A stretch of 64,000 nt of DNA from assembly GCA_028749115.1 (NCBI GenBank), contig JAQURD010000001.1, forward strand, positions 214,218-278,217, written 5' to 3'. This DNA is from Acidobacteriota bacterium (lineage in GTDB: Bacteria > Acidobacteriota > Aminicenantia > Aminicenantales > Saccharicenantaceae). Shown here piece by piece: positions 42,835 to 52,138 of the stretch; the first letter of the stretch is position 1; every line of letters begins with the position of its first letter. The notes under the pieces are model-generated. The model had not been told where the DNA came from and did not search any database. It saw nothing but the letters and a program-made list of their open reading frames with translations. The translations under genes and the position numbers were made by a program.

Positions 42835-42906
42835 AGCGGGCAACGGGACTCGAACCCGCAACTCCGAGCTTGGGAAGCTCGTACTCTACCATTGAGTTAT
42901 GCCCGC
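42835..42906 (-). tRNA. tRNA-Gly, anticodon CCC
   Basis: A 72-base tRNA on the minus strand. The acceptor arms are GCGGGCA and TGCCCGC with discriminator T. The D-arm has AATGGTAGAG. The anticodon stem CGAGC/GCTCG encloses TTCCCAA, giving anticodon CCC. The T-arm GCGGG-TTCGAGT-CCCGT is standard. The 3' CCA is not encoded. The LipM-like gene follows almost at once. Confidence 0.95.
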
Positions 42907-43085
42907 CCACTTTATCCTAAAAGCTGCTAACTCTTTTCGCAGGTTGAGAATCTTAATCATCAGAATTTTATCAAATAGATGGCCTCTGTCAATAAAGAAA
43001 TCCAGGATGGTCATCCATTAAACCGGCCTGCTTCATGATTTTTATTATGTTCATTAATAAATCTTTTTGGATAAGGGCTTTTTAA

Positions 43086-43113
43086 TTGACTCAAAGTAAT
43101 AATAAAATATAAT
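43086..43113 (+). promoter_or_regulatory. Sigma-70 promoter of the bactofilin gene
   Basis: TTGACT (43086-43091), a 16-base spacer and a perfect TATAAT (43108-43113). Predicted start near 43120, which places the ATG at 43122 at the very 5' end and the ATG at 43137 behind a GGAG site. Confidence 0.6.
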
Positions 43114-43136
43114 GGAAAAGAATGGAGATAACTGAA

Positions 43137-43511
43137 ATGAGTATAGACGAAAAAAAGCCAACAACCGAAATAGCTCCAGCCAGAACTGCCAGCCGTCTGG
43201 GCGCCAATCTGGCTTTTGAGGGGAAATTGACTGGCCATGAGGATCTGGAAATTCTGGGCCAGTTTAATGGCTCTATAGATCTCGCTCTTCATGATCTTGT
43301 CGTTCAAAAATCTGGGCGGGTTAAAGCTGACCTGATCAAAGTGAAAAACCTTTTTCTTCTTGGTCAGCTTGAAGGTCAGGTTCAGGCCGAGAGAATAGTC
43401 ATCAGCGAGACAGCCCTTTTCACCGGAGATATTGTTGCTACCAAACTCTCTGTTCAGAGCGGAGCCAGATTCAAAGGAACAGTAAAAATTTCAAAAGATT
43501 ATCACCCCTGA
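43137..43511 (+). CDS. Bactofilin family cytoskeletal protein
   Basis: A 124-residue protein consisting of a bactofilin (DUF583) domain, a right-handed beta-helix that polymerises without nucleotide: GANLAFEGKLTGHEDLEILGQFNGSI by key residues, then repeated hydrophobic turns (VKSGRVKADLIKV-like, LFLLGQLEGQVQAERIVI, GDIVATKLSVQSGARFKG). Bactofilins act in cell shape, wall synthesis or stalk and pole placement. I prefer the ATG at 43137 with GGAG nine bases upstream over the ATG at 43122, which would lie at the transcript start. It is a single gene. Confidence 0.9.
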   Translation: MSIDEKKPTTEIAPARTASRLGANLAFEGKLTGHEDLEILGQFNGSIDLALHDLVVQKSGRVKADLIKVKNLFLLGQLEGQVQAERIVISETALFTGDIVATKLSVQSGARFKGTVKISKDYHP

Positions 43512-43567
43512 CAGTGGTCTGGCTGATTGCCTGTTATCGGGCTATCCACCCCTGTCTGCCAATTTTC

Positions 43568-43576
43568 TGATATAAT
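43568..43576 (+). promoter_or_regulatory. Extended -10 element upstream of uvrB
   Basis: TGATATAAT fits TGnTATAAT and lies about 145 bases before the uvrB ATG. No clear -35 and no LexA-type dyad were found. The ten bases CTGATATAAT are identical to the element before uvrC. Confidence 0.45.
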
Positions 43577-43719
43577 AATTAAAAGAAGACAAGATGGTTA
43601 ATGCTACTTACTGCCCGAATTATCACCAGGGTAAGAAAGCAGTTAACAACAGCGAGGATTCCTCTGATAAGTTAAATTAAAGAAAAAAGAGTAGAGAGTA
43701 TTTTTTAATTTAAGTCAAA

Positions 43720-45714
43720 ATGAAAACATTTCGCCTGTATTCAGAGTTTTCTCCTCAAGGTGACCAGATTCTAGCTATTAAGCAGCTGACCGAAGGTCTC
43801 CAGAGCGGGAAAAAGCATCAGGTGCTGCTGGGCGTAACCGGCTCGGGTAAGACTTTTACCATGGCCAATCTGATAGCCAGGGTGAACCGTCCAGTTCTGG
43901 TCATCAGCCCCAATAAGACTCTGGCTGCCCAGCTTTACCAGGAATTCAGGCACTTTTTTCCTGAAAATGCCGTTGAGTATTTTGTCAGCTATTATGATTA
44001 TTACCAGCCTGAAGCTTATATCCCGGCCACCAATACTTATATTGCTAAAGAGGCTACGATTAATGAAGAAATTGACAGGTTACGCCTGGCCGCTACCAAT
44101 GCTCTTTATGCCCGGCGCGATGTGATTATTGTCGCCTCCGTTTCCTGCATATACGGTATTGGAGCTCCAGAGACTTATTATTCACAGAGTTTTTCTTTAG
44201 AGACCGGGCAAAACCTGACTCGCAAAGAGCTGCTCGATCGCCTGGTCGCTATCCAGTATGAGCGTTCTGATGATGACTTGAAAAGGGGCAGCTTCCGTGT
44301 TCGCGGAGACATTGTTGATGTTTTTCCCTCTTATGAAGATTTCACTTACCGGCTCGAAATTGAGGATGGACATTTAAAAGAAATATCTTTTTTTGACCAC
44401 CTGCTTGGCCAGAAGAACCAGTTGCTTGACCGGGTAGTCATTTACCCTCGGACATTTTTTTCGACGCCGCGGCCCATTCTCGAAGAAGCTATAGCCGGCA
44501 TTGAGCAAGAGCTGAAGAATCAGGTGGAATTTTTTGCCGCTCAGGGGAAATATATCGAAGCTCAACGACTTGAAGAACGAACTCTTTTTGACCTGGAGAT
44601 GCTCGGAGAATTCGGTTACTGTCCCGGTATTGAAAATTATTCTCTTTATTTAAGCCGGCGGCAGCCGGGTCAACCTCCTTATACCTTACTGGATTATTTT
44701 CCCGAGGACTTTTTAACTATTATTGATGAGTCTCATATCGCTGTGCCTCAGATTGGCGGGATGTATCACGGTGACCGTTCCCGTAAACTGACTCTGATCG
44801 AGCATGGTTTCCGGTTACCTTCGGCTCTCGACAACCGGCCACTCGACTTCCGGGAATTTGAACAGCGGGTCGGTCAGGTAGTTTATGTCTCAGCCACGCC
44901 TGGTCCCTATGAACTGAAGAAAGCAGCCGGTCAGGTAGTCGAACAGATTATCAGGCCAACTGGCCTTATAGATCCAGAGGTAGAAGTCCGACCGGTTAAA
45001 GGCCAGATTGACGATTTGATGAGAGAGATTCAGGAAAGAGCCAGACACCAGGAGCGAACCTTAGTCACAACTTTAACCAAAAAAATGGCCGAAGACCTGA
45101 CCCGTTATTACCACGAGCTGGGTCTAAATGTGCGCTATCTTCATTCTGACATAGAGACTCTGGAAAGAGTTAAGATTCTGCGTGATCTTAGGAAAGGGAA
45201 ATTTGACGCTTTAATCGGTATCAACTTGCTGAGAGAAGGACTTGATTTGCCAGAAGTTTCACTGGTCGCCATCCTTGATGCCGATAAAGAGGGCTTCCTG
45301 CGTTCGGCTTCAAGCTTGATTCAGACTTTTGGCCGGGCGTCACGACATATGGCCGGGCGAGCTATTCTTTATGCCGAGACTATGACCGAATCAATGAAAA
45401 AGGCCATAGAAGAAACTAACCGGCGGAGACAGATCCAACAACAATTTAATCAAGAGCATGGCATTACCCCCCAATCTATTCGCAAAAATATCGACCTGGT
45501 TCTGACCAGCGTTTTTGAGCGTGATTATGTTGATTATACCAGATTGGCCGAAGAGAAAGATATTTATCTCTCACCCGAAAAGCGCCAGAAAAGAATCAAA
45601 GAGCTGGAGAAAATGATGGCCGAAGCCGCCCGGAACTTAGAATTTAAAAAGGCAGCTAAGTATCGTGATGAGTTAAAACAGCTTAAAAAGCGCGAGCTGG
45701 AGTTGATGGGTTGA
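43720..45714 (+). CDS. uvrB: Excinuclease ABC subunit B
   Basis: DNA-damage recognition helicase of nucleotide excision repair, 664 residues. Walker A is [10 protein letters not shown]; the beta-hairpin that probes damaged DNA contains [12 protein letters not shown]. Helicase motifs DESH ([16 protein letters not shown]), SATPGPYE and the TFGRASRH motif VI are present. The C-terminal UVR domain ([21 protein letters not shown] by key residues) recruits UvrC, which is encoded next. No Shine-Dalgarno sequence is seen before the ATG. uvrA is not in the window. Confidence 0.97.
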   Translation: MKTFRLYSEFSPQGDQILAIKQLTEGLQSGKKHQVLLGVTGSGKTFTMANLIARVNRPVLVISPNKTLAAQLYQEFRHFFPENAVEYFVSYYDYYQPEAYIPATNTYIAKEATINEEIDRLRLAATNALYARRDVIIVASVSCIYGIGAPETYYSQSFSLETGQNLTRKELLDRLVAIQYERSDDDLKRGSFRVRGDIVDVFPSYEDFTYRLEIEDGHLKEISFFDHLLGQKNQLLDRVVIYPRTFFSTPRPILEEAIAGIEQELKNQVEFFAAQGKYIEAQRLEERTLFDLEMLGEFGYCPGIENYSLYLSRRQPGQPPYTLLDYFPEDFLTIIDESHIAVPQIGGMYHGDRSRKLTLIEHGFRLPSALDNRPLDFREFEQRVGQVVYVSATPGPYELKKAAGQVVEQIIRPTGLIDPEVEVRPVKGQIDDLMREIQERARHQERTLVTTLTKKMAEDLTRYYHELGLNVRYLHSDIETLERVKILRDLRKGKFDALIGINLLREGLDLPEVSLVAILDADKEGFLRSASSLIQTFGRASRHMAGRAILYAETMTESMKKAIEETNRRRQIQQQFNQEHGITPQSIRKNIDLVLTSVFERDYVDYTRLAEEKDIYLSPEKRQKRIKELEKMMAEAARNLEFKKAAKYRDELKQLKKRELELMG

Positions 45715-45748
45715 AGCCCATAAGCTTGTCCAGACTGGCCTCATAACC

Positions 45749-45788
45749 TGATATAATATCAAGCAGAACATAATAATATCAGGCAGAA
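45749..45788 (+). promoter_or_regulatory. Extended -10 plus 20-bp-period repeat before uvrC
   Basis: TGATATAAT (45749-45757) is an extended -10. Overlapping and following it, TAATATCAAGCAGAA (45754-45768) is repeated as TAATATCAGGCAGAA (45774-45788) with one mismatch, exactly two helical turns apart. This position just downstream of the promoter would suit an operator. Confidence 0.4.
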
Positions 45789-45851
45789 AAGGAAAAATAA
45801 GTTGAGCTGGATGGGCGGGCGGAGCTGGACAGCCCCAGGCCAGAATAAAAA

Positions 45852-47639
45852 ATGAAATACGAAGCTCTCAAGCAAAAGATAAGTAAATTTCCGGATAAGC
45901 CCGGTATCTATTTTTTCAAAAACTCTCAGGGCGAAGTGATTTATATTGGCAAAGCCAGGTCCTTGCGTAACCGGGTTAAGAGTTATTTTTTGCCCCGGCC
46001 AGACCTTAAAGTCCAGAATATTCTGAGCGAGACAGATGATATCGATTATCTTCTGGTCAGCTCCGAAAAGGAAGCCAGCTTTATTGAAAATAACTACATC
46101 CAATTCTATCAGCCTAAATTTAACCTCCGGCTGAAAGATGATAAGAGCTTTCCTTTCCTGAAGCTGACCGTCAATGAGGATTTCCCCGGAATAACTCTCA
46201 CCCGCCGGGTAGAAGATGATGGTGCCAAATATTTTGGGCCATTCAGCCCGGCTGATGATGCCAGACAGGTGATGTCCTTTATTACCAGAGCCCTTAAGAT
46301 CAGAACCTGTGAAGACTCTGTTTTCAAAAACCGCCGGCGGCCCTGTCTGGAATATGACCTGAAGATGTGCAGCGCCCCCTGTGTCGGCTTGATCAGCCAG
46401 GAGGCTTACCAGCAGGATGTGGATCGGGCTCTCTTACTGCTCGAAGGCAGGAAAACCGAGCTGAAGCAGCAACTTGAAGAGAAGATGAAAAAGGCGGCCG
46501 GCGAGCTGCAGTTTGAACAGGCAGCTCACTGGCGTGATACGATTGTTTCCCTAAATAGGCTTAAAGAGACCCAGAGAGTCATCTCAACTGCTAAGGAAAA
46601 CATGGATATCATCGGTTATAAACGCCAGGCTGAACAAGCCGCCGTCTTCATTTTTCATATGCGGGCCGGCCGGATTAGATCTTCCTCCGGCCAACGCCTG
46701 AAAAACTTGCTTGATGGTGAAGAACAAAACCAGCAGGCTTTAACCCGGGCTCTCCAGGATTTTTACGTCAGACAGGAAGTGCCGGATAGAATTCTTCTGC
46801 CCTTCCACCTGAAAAAAGAACAGCAAAAAGCCTTTTATGAGGAATTAAAGAAACAAAATGCTCGAGTCAGATTTACTTTTCCAGATAATAAAAAAATGAA
46901 GATCAGGCTGGAGCTGGCCGAGCAGAATGCTTCCCTGCTGCTGGAAAGAGAAGAGAGCGTCAGCCCAACGGCTGAACTCCACCTGGTGCTGGGTTTAGAA
47001 CGGCCAGCTGGATTAATTGAGGGGATAGACATTTCCAACACTGGCGGAGACGAATCGGTCGGTTCGCTGGTCGTTTTTAACCACGGATTGCCCGTTAAAT
47101 CCGAATACCGCAAATACCGCCTTAAGACAGTCACCGGTCCTGATGATTTTGCCTCCATCCGGGAAGTTTTGAGCCGGAGATTGCAACGGCTGGTGGCGGA
47201 AAAGAAGCCTTTACCAGACCTGATTTTTATTGACGGTGGAAAAGGTCAATTAAGTGCTGCTCAAGAAGTTCTTGAAAATCTCAATCTGACATCCATTCCG
47301 GTTTGTTCCTTAGCCAAAAAGGAAGAGATTATCTTTTCTCCCAATCATCCTGGCGGGCTGCGCCTTGACCCGACTTCAGGGGCTTTAAAGCTTCTTCAGC
47401 AAGTCCGGGATGAAGCTCATCGGTTTGCTATCAGTTTTCATCGCCAGCGCCGGTCAAAAAAGAGTTTGGCTTCAGAGCTGGACGGTATTCCGGGGCTGGG
47501 CCCGGTCAGCAAGAAGAAATTATTTCTGGCTTTCGGCCACCTTGATGGTATCAAAAAAGCCTCCCGCGATTCTTTAGCCAAAGTGGTTGGCCCGAAACTG
47601 GCTCAGACGATTAAACAAATCATGGGAGGACCCGAGTAA
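45852..47639 (+). CDS. uvrC: Excinuclease ABC subunit C
   Basis: Endonuclease that makes both cuts in nucleotide excision repair, 595 residues. The N-terminal GIY-YIG nuclease (GIYFFKNSQGEVIYIGKAR) makes the 3' incision. A UVR motif near residue 215 (ELQFEQAAHWRDTI) binds UvrB. The RNase H-like domain (EGIDISNTGGDESVGSLVVF by key residues, FIDGGKGQLSAA) makes the 5' cut. Two helix-hairpin-helix motifs end the protein (LDGIPGLGPVSKKKLF). It follows uvrB by 137 bases and seems to have its own promoter. Confidence 0.97.
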   Translation: MKYEALKQKISKFPDKPGIYFFKNSQGEVIYIGKARSLRNRVKSYFLPRPDLKVQNILSETDDIDYLLVSSEKEASFIENNYIQFYQPKFNLRLKDDKSFPFLKLTVNEDFPGITLTRRVEDDGAKYFGPFSPADDARQVMSFITRALKIRTCEDSVFKNRRRPCLEYDLKMCSAPCVGLISQEAYQQDVDRALLLLEGRKTELKQQLEEKMKKAAGELQFEQAAHWRDTIVSLNRLKETQRVISTAKENMDIIGYKRQAEQAAVFIFHMRAGRIRSSSGQRLKNLLDGEEQNQQALTRALQDFYVRQEVPDRILLPFHLKKEQQKAFYEELKKQNARVRFTFPDNKKMKIRLELAEQNASLLLEREESVSPTAELHLVLGLERPAGLIEGIDISNTGGDESVGSLVVFNHGLPVKSEYRKYRLKTVTGPDDFASIREVLSRRLQRLVAEKKPLPDLIFIDGGKGQLSAAQEVLENLNLTSIPVCSLAKKEEIIFSPNHPGGLRLDPTSGALKLLQQVRDEAHRFAISFHRQRRSKKSLASELDGIPGLGPVSKKKLFLAFGHLDGIKKASRDSLAKVVGPKLAQTIKQIMGGPE

Positions 47640-47648
47640 ATCAAACTT

Positions 47649-47674
47649 AACTCTGGCCAGGGAAAGAGTTTTTT
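47649..47674 (+). terminator. Terminator after uvrC
   Basis: AACTCT (47649-47654), a ten-base loop, AGAGTT (47665-47670), then further T to 47674. It lies ten bases after the uvrC stop. Confidence 0.5.
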
Positions 47675-48026
47675 AATTAGACTTTTAATGACCAGAACAT
47701 CCAGCCAAAACCAGACTTGTTTTCATGGCTGGAAATCTGGCTATGGTAGAGTGGCTAGCTGGCAACAAGAATCAGACTGGATGTAAGGACAATAAAAAAG
47801 AGAAACAGATGGAGACAGAATTCAATCTTCGGAATAAAGAGGCAACCAGACGAATCAACCAACTGACCACTACAGCTACACTAAGGTTTAAAACCCCTGT
47901 TCAAAGTGATCAAACCAGACGACCTTCAATCTGACTTTATAGGTATCAAGAGCTGACTCACTTAAGACTTATTTAGCTTTTATTTTGGCCATAAATTTGA
48001 GATAATTTTTTATTCAGGAGGTCATC
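47675..48026 (+). other. Gene-free stretch before the S46 peptidase gene
   Basis: I see no convincing gene here. A 69-codon frame at 47725-47934 has no ribosome binding site and no recognisable sequence. Near the right end TGAGATAAT (47998-48006) is a possible extended -10, and AGGAGGTCATC directly before 48027 is a strong ribosome binding site. Confidence 0.4.
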
Positions 48027-50102
48027 ATGAATAAATTCCGTTCTAATCACTTAAAGCTGTCTTTAAGCTTGCTTGCTCTTTTCATCTGCCTGATTTTACC
48101 TCTGGCTGCTGATGAGGGCATGTGGCCTTATAATCTTGTTCCTAAAGACTATCTGGCCAAAAAATACAATTTTAAGGCAACTGATGAATGGCTGAATCAT
48201 TTACGCTTTGCTTCAGTACGCTTCGGTGGTGCTTCAGCCTCATTTGTCTCGCCTGATGGCCTGGTTTTAACTAACCATCATGTGGGACGTGGAGCGATTC
48301 AGAACCTGTCCACCCCCGAAAGAGATCTGGTCAAAAATGGTTTTTACGCCAGAACAAGAGCCGAAGAGCTTAAATGCAGGGGAGTTGAATTGTCGGTTCT
48401 GCAGGGCATTGAAGATGTAACTGACCGGGTGTTCTCAGCTGAAAAGCCTGGCATGAGTGCCCAGGAAATTATGGCTGCCCGTGAAAAAGCTATTTCTGAG
48501 ATTCAAAAAGAAGCTAGCGATAAAACAGGACTGAGATGCCAGGTTGTTTCTCTTTATTCCGGCAGCATGTATAACCTTTATAAATATAAAACCTACAATG
48601 ATGTCAGGCTGGTTTTTGCGGTGGAAGATGCAATTGCCTTTTTTGGTGGAGACCCTGATAACTTTACTTATCCACGTTATGACCTGGATATTTCTATTTT
48701 CCGGGTCTATGAAAATGACCAGCCTTTAAAAACTAAGGATTATCTAAAATGGTCAACCACCCCCCTCAAGGAAGGCGATCTGGTATTCTGCTCTGGTAAT
48801 CCTGGTTCAACCGGAAGACTCTTGACCTATGACCAGCTCCTTTTCCTGCGTGACGTGAGTTATCCTTTTACCATCAACAACCTGAAGAGAAGACAAGCCA
48901 TCCTCCACGAATATGCGACTAGGGGCCCGGAGCAGGAAAGAATTGCCAGCAATACGATTTTTGGCGTTGAAAACAGCCTGAAAGCCACCACCGGTTATCA
49001 ATCAGGGCTGATTGATAAAGACCTGATGGCTAAAAAGCTGGCCGAGGAGCAGCAGATTCGTCAGGCCATTGCAGCCAACCCGGAACTGGCTAAAGAATTT
49101 GGCCAGGCCTGGGATGAAATTGCTCAGGCTCAAAAAGAATTTGCTTCCTTTTTTAAACAGTATCAATTTTTCGAGAGAGGAAATGCATTTAATACAACTT
49201 ATTTTAACTTGGCCAAATCCTTAATCAGAATGGCCGAAGCCAAAGGCAGCCAGAACAGACCACCTATGGCTGAGGCTGGCAGGATGATGGGTTTCATGAG
49301 CCAGATAAACGATGATTTTGAAATCTGGAAGCTAACCGATTCTTTAAAGCAATTAAAGGAAGAACTGCCTGAGGAACAGGAAACCAAATGGCTGCTGGGC
49401 TGCCAGTCACCGGAAGAAGTAGCCATGTCTCTAATTACAGGAACTAAATTAAAAGACCCCGAATTCAGAAAAAAATTAATGGAAGGTGGATCAGAAGCAA
49501 TTTATCAGTCTAATGATCCGATGATCAAACTGGCCCTGATGATTGACCCGGTAGCCCGGGGTCTGAGAGAACGACATGAGAATAAAGTGCGGGCAGTCGA
49601 AGTTAAAAACGGAACTCTGGTGGCCAGGGCTCTTTTCCAGCTTAAGGGAACTTCCATTCCGCCAGATGCTACTGGCACCCTGAGATTGAGCTTTGGCGTG
49701 GTCAAAGGCTATATAGAAAACGGTAAGAAAATTCCCTTCCATACCACCCTGGCTGGACTTTATCAAAAAGCCCAGAAATTTAATTACCAACCACCTTACA
49801 GCCTGCCTGAAAAATGGATTCAGAAAAAGTCATCTCTTAATCTTAATACTTCCCTCAACTTTGTGGCGACTATTGATTCCATAGGTGGGAATTCAGGTTC
49901 ACCAGTCGTTAATAGAAAAGGAGAATTTGTCGGTGCTCTATTTGATGGTAACATTCAGTCTTTGCCAACCCGTTTCGTTTATGAAGAAAAAGTTTCCCGC
50001 TCGGTCATGGTCGATGGCCAGGCTTTGATTGAAGCCCTGATCAAGATTTACGATGCCAGGCCTCTGGCTGATGAACTGCTGGGAAGATTGCCGACCAGAT
50101 GA
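48027..50102 (+). CDS. S46 family dipeptidyl-peptidase (DPP7/DPP11-like)
   Basis: A 691-residue exported serine exopeptidase. The signal peptide ends near LILPLAA. The triad residues are visible: His in VLTNHHVG, Asp in RYDLDISIF, Ser in GGNSGSPVV. A helical domain lies between the two barrels, as in DPP7 and DPP11. After the serine the sequence reads LFDGN; in DPP7 this position is Gly (prefers hydrophobic residues at P1), whereas in DPP11 it is Arg (acidic preference). The enzyme would release dipeptides from the N-terminus of periplasmic peptides, feeding amino-acid fermentation. Strong AGGAGG before the ATG. Confidence 0.93.
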   Translation: MNKFRSNHLKLSLSLLALFICLILPLAADEGMWPYNLVPKDYLAKKYNFKATDEWLNHLRFASVRFGGASASFVSPDGLVLTNHHVGRGAIQNLSTPERDLVKNGFYARTRAEELKCRGVELSVLQGIEDVTDRVFSAEKPGMSAQEIMAAREKAISEIQKEASDKTGLRCQVVSLYSGSMYNLYKYKTYNDVRLVFAVEDAIAFFGGDPDNFTYPRYDLDISIFRVYENDQPLKTKDYLKWSTTPLKEGDLVFCSGNPGSTGRLLTYDQLLFLRDVSYPFTINNLKRRQAILHEYATRGPEQERIASNTIFGVENSLKATTGYQSGLIDKDLMAKKLAEEQQIRQAIAANPELAKEFGQAWDEIAQAQKEFASFFKQYQFFERGNAFNTTYFNLAKSLIRMAEAKGSQNRPPMAEAGRMMGFMSQINDDFEIWKLTDSLKQLKEELPEEQETKWLLGCQSPEEVAMSLITGTKLKDPEFRKKLMEGGSEAIYQSNDPMIKLALMIDPVARGLRERHENKVRAVEVKNGTLVARALFQLKGTSIPPDATGTLRLSFGVVKGYIENGKKIPFHTTLAGLYQKAQKFNYQPPYSLPEKWIQKKSSLNLNTSLNFVATIDSIGGNSGSPVVNRKGEFVGALFDGNIQSLPTRFVYEEKVSRSVMVDGQALIEALIKIYDARPLADELLGRLPTR

Positions 50103-50149
50103 AATAGCCCGATTAAAAGAAGACAGGCTAACAAAACGAACTAAAATGT

Positions 50150-50197
50150 GGCCGGGTTTCGGCTTAAAGAAATTGAACAACAGGGCTGGACCCGGCC
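50150..50197 (+). terminator. Long-loop inverted repeat after the S46 gene
   Basis: GGCCGGGT (50150-50157) pairs perfectly with ACCCGGCC (50190-50197) around a 32-base loop, followed by TATCCCTTTCTT. It is a weak terminator candidate or structured 3' end. The rest of the gap 50198-50430 shows nothing I recognise. Confidence 0.35.
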
Positions 50198-50438
50198 TAT
50201 CCCTTTCTTATAAACTGGGTACAAGGAAGAAAACTCCTCTTCGGTCATTTTGCCCGTTTTTTCCGGCTATCCTTCCAAATTCACCATGCCAGAAGGTGTC
50301 GGCAATTGGACAGATAATCTTTCACAAAATTTGCTCTGGCCTTCTACCTCGCGAGTTAATTTAAAATAGACTTCATATTGCCTGGCCAGGAGTTTCTTTA
50401 GAACCTGTTTTTGTTTTACGCCAGAGTGATATAAGGTC

Positions 50439-50444
50439 TATAAT
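50439..50444 (+). promoter_or_regulatory. -10 element of the YjbQ gene, leaderless arrangement
   Basis: A perfect TATAAT lies six bases before the ATG at 50451, so the predicted start base is the A of the start codon. No good -35 is seen at normal spacing (TTGTTT at 50411 is 22 bases away) and no Shine-Dalgarno sequence exists. Confidence 0.5.
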
Positions 50445-50450
50445 AACAAC

Positions 50451-50867
50451 ATGAAAAGCTGGACTGATTACCTCTGGTTTCAAACTGAAAAAAGGCAGGA
50501 GTTTATTAATATAACCGACCGTGTAGAAGAAGCGGTCATCAAAAGTGGAGTAAAAGAAGGTTTATGCCTGGTGAATGCCATGCACATTACAGCCAGCGTT
50601 TTCATCAATGATGACGAACAAGGCCTTCATCATGATTTTAGTGCCTGGCTGGAAAAACTTGCACCCCACTCCCCTGGCTCATACCAGCACAATTTGACAG
50701 GTGAAACAAACGCTGATGCCCACCTGAAGAGAACTATCATGGGCAGAGAAGTTGTGGTGGCAGTCACTGGTGGAAAGCTTGACCTTGGACCCTGGGAACA
50801 GATTTTTTATGGGGAATTCGATGGTCAGAGAAGAAAACGGGTGTTAATCAAAATCATTGGTGAATAA
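50451..50867 (+). CDS. YjbQ family protein (UPF0047, secondary thiamine-phosphate synthase type)
   Basis: A 138-residue protein. Family signatures are [12 protein letters not shown] near the N-terminus, [21 protein letters not shown], a central [17 protein letters not shown] with the conserved His, and [16 protein letters not shown] near the C-terminus. The family forms small trimers. A weak thiamine-phosphate synthase activity has been reported for a homologue, but the main physiological role is not settled. It is a single gene. Confidence 0.9.
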   Translation: MKSWTDYLWFQTEKRQEFINITDRVEEAVIKSGVKEGLCLVNAMHITASVFINDDEQGLHHDFSAWLEKLAPHSPGSYQHNLTGETNADAHLKRTIMGREVVVAVTGGKLDLGPWEQIFYGEFDGQRRKRVLIKIIGE

Positions 50868-51009
50868 CGCCGGCTTTGAACTTACCCGGGAAAACAAAGA
50901 TATCAACCCGTGATCTGGAAATCTGAAAATAAGAATTCAACCTCCACCCTTCCTCCGCACCAACCATCAATTTTGATGCTGCAGCACTGCCGGCAGGTTT
51001 TGCTAGCGG

Positions 51010-52107
51010 CTATTTCTTCCATTGAAGCGAATATCTGATAAGAAGCTGGAAGCCTGCTTCATCCTCCTCTCGACAGTAAAGCTTGCCCTTTTTCCAGATT
51101 TTAGGTTCACCTGGAAGCGGGATTTTGGTTAAAAACCTGCCCTGCTCATCAAAAACATCAAAAATATAATAGCCCTCCGCTGATTTTTCGAAGGTTTGGA
51201 CCAGCAGCCAGCCTTCATCACTACAGATAAATCTTCCGCAGCCAGGATGATATGCAAACCGGGAACCCTGATGACTGGGAAGCTTTCGTTTCATTTCATT
51301 TTTTTCTTCATCTGTGATCCTGACCGGCTTATAAGCTTTTTTAACCTGTCGTATAAGCTTTCCATTATCGTCATAGTATTCAAAAATATAGCTTTCCGGA
51401 CGTGAAAAAATGACTGTATTATCAGGACCAACTTGAAAGAAAGGCGAGGACATAAAAGGGTCCAGGCCTTTTTGTGGCTCAGGTACTAAATATCTGGCCA
51501 CTTCCCCTTTAAGCTTCATTTCCTGATCAAATTTGAGCAACTTAAAAGCCGGATTATCTCCGCTCATGCCGGCTTCCAGGCCATAAATGTTTCCCCTGGC
51601 ATCCAGGCTGGTTTCCAGCAGCGAATATTGCCCGACAGAAAATGAGTTTATAAAATCCCCACTAAGCCTAAAAAATGAAATTTTCCTGGCCCGATCAGAG
51701 ATCATTACTCTGTCAGCACGAATAGATATAGCCACAGGAATTATCGACTCACCCGGTCCCTGGCCGAGGCGACCGAATTTCCTCATAAATATCCCGGAGC
51801 GATCATAAACAAAAACAGCCGCATCCTTTGTAGATAGAATGAAAATGTTCTGATCCTCATCAATGTCAACAGCCTGAAAAGAACTGAAGGCACTCTCGCC
51901 GCTCCTTCCGACTCCGCCCACCATGAGTTCTTCTTCCAGGTTCATGACCTGTCCTGAATACATGGGCTTTTCTGGGTTGCTGATAGTGATTACCCCATCC
52001 TTCTGGCTGATTGTTCCGCGCCAGCCAGCCTTTTCATGGCGACAGCCGCTGCCCAGAAAGACAATGGAGGCCAGAATCACCGAAAGCAGGCAATTTCTTA
52101 GCTTCAT
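51010..52107 (-). CDS. 6-bladed beta-propeller lipoprotein
   Basis: A 365-residue protein with a lipoprotein signal (IVFLGSGC, Cys at residue 22). The mature part has NHL-like propeller blades: FQAVDIDEDQNIFILSTKDAAVFVYD by key residues, then FMRKFGRLGQGPGESIIPVAIS, whose GxxGqGPGE pattern is typical of the 6-bladed beta-propeller family common in Bacteroidetes and Aminicenantes. Function is unknown; such proteins may bind ligands or partners at the periplasmic membrane face. It starts 31 bases after the RDD gene ends and has AGAGGAAG as ribosome binding site. Confidence 0.85.
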   Translation of the reverse strand: MKLRNCLLSVILASIVFLGSGCRHEKAGWRGTISQKDGVITISNPEKPMYSGQVMNLEEELMVGGVGRSGESAFSSFQAVDIDEDQNIFILSTKDAAVFVYDRSGIFMRKFGRLGQGPGESIIPVAISIRADRVMISDRARKISFFRLSGDFINSFSVGQYSLLETSLDARGNIYGLEAGMSGDNPAFKLLKFDQEMKLKGEVARYLVPEPQKGLDPFMSSPFFQVGPDNTVIFSRPESYIFEYYDDNGKLIRQVKKAYKPVRITDEEKNEMKRKLPSHQGSRFAYHPGCGRFICSDEGWLLVQTFEKSAEGYYIFDVFDEQGRFLTKIPLPGEPKIWKKGKLYCREEDEAGFQLLIRYSLQWKK

Positions 52108-52138
52108 TTTGTCTTCCTCTTGCTGTTAACTCTATTTT

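Noticed and set aside
43011-43307. 98-codon open frame on the minus strand over the bactofilin gene start
   Set aside because: It is antisense to a clear bactofilin gene and its promoter; the sequence has no family resemblance.
43512-43719. LexA box upstream of uvrB
   Set aside because: Neither CTGT-N8-ACAG nor GAAC-N4-GTTC is present in the gap.
45754-45788. Repeat before uvrC as the start of a CRISPR array
   Set aside because: Only two copies, 15 bases long, five-base spacing and overlap with a promoter; no cas genes in the window.
47725-47934. 69-codon open frame between uvrC and the S46 gene
   Set aside because: No ribosome binding site, unusual composition rich in Asn, Gln and Thr without structure, no recognisable motif.
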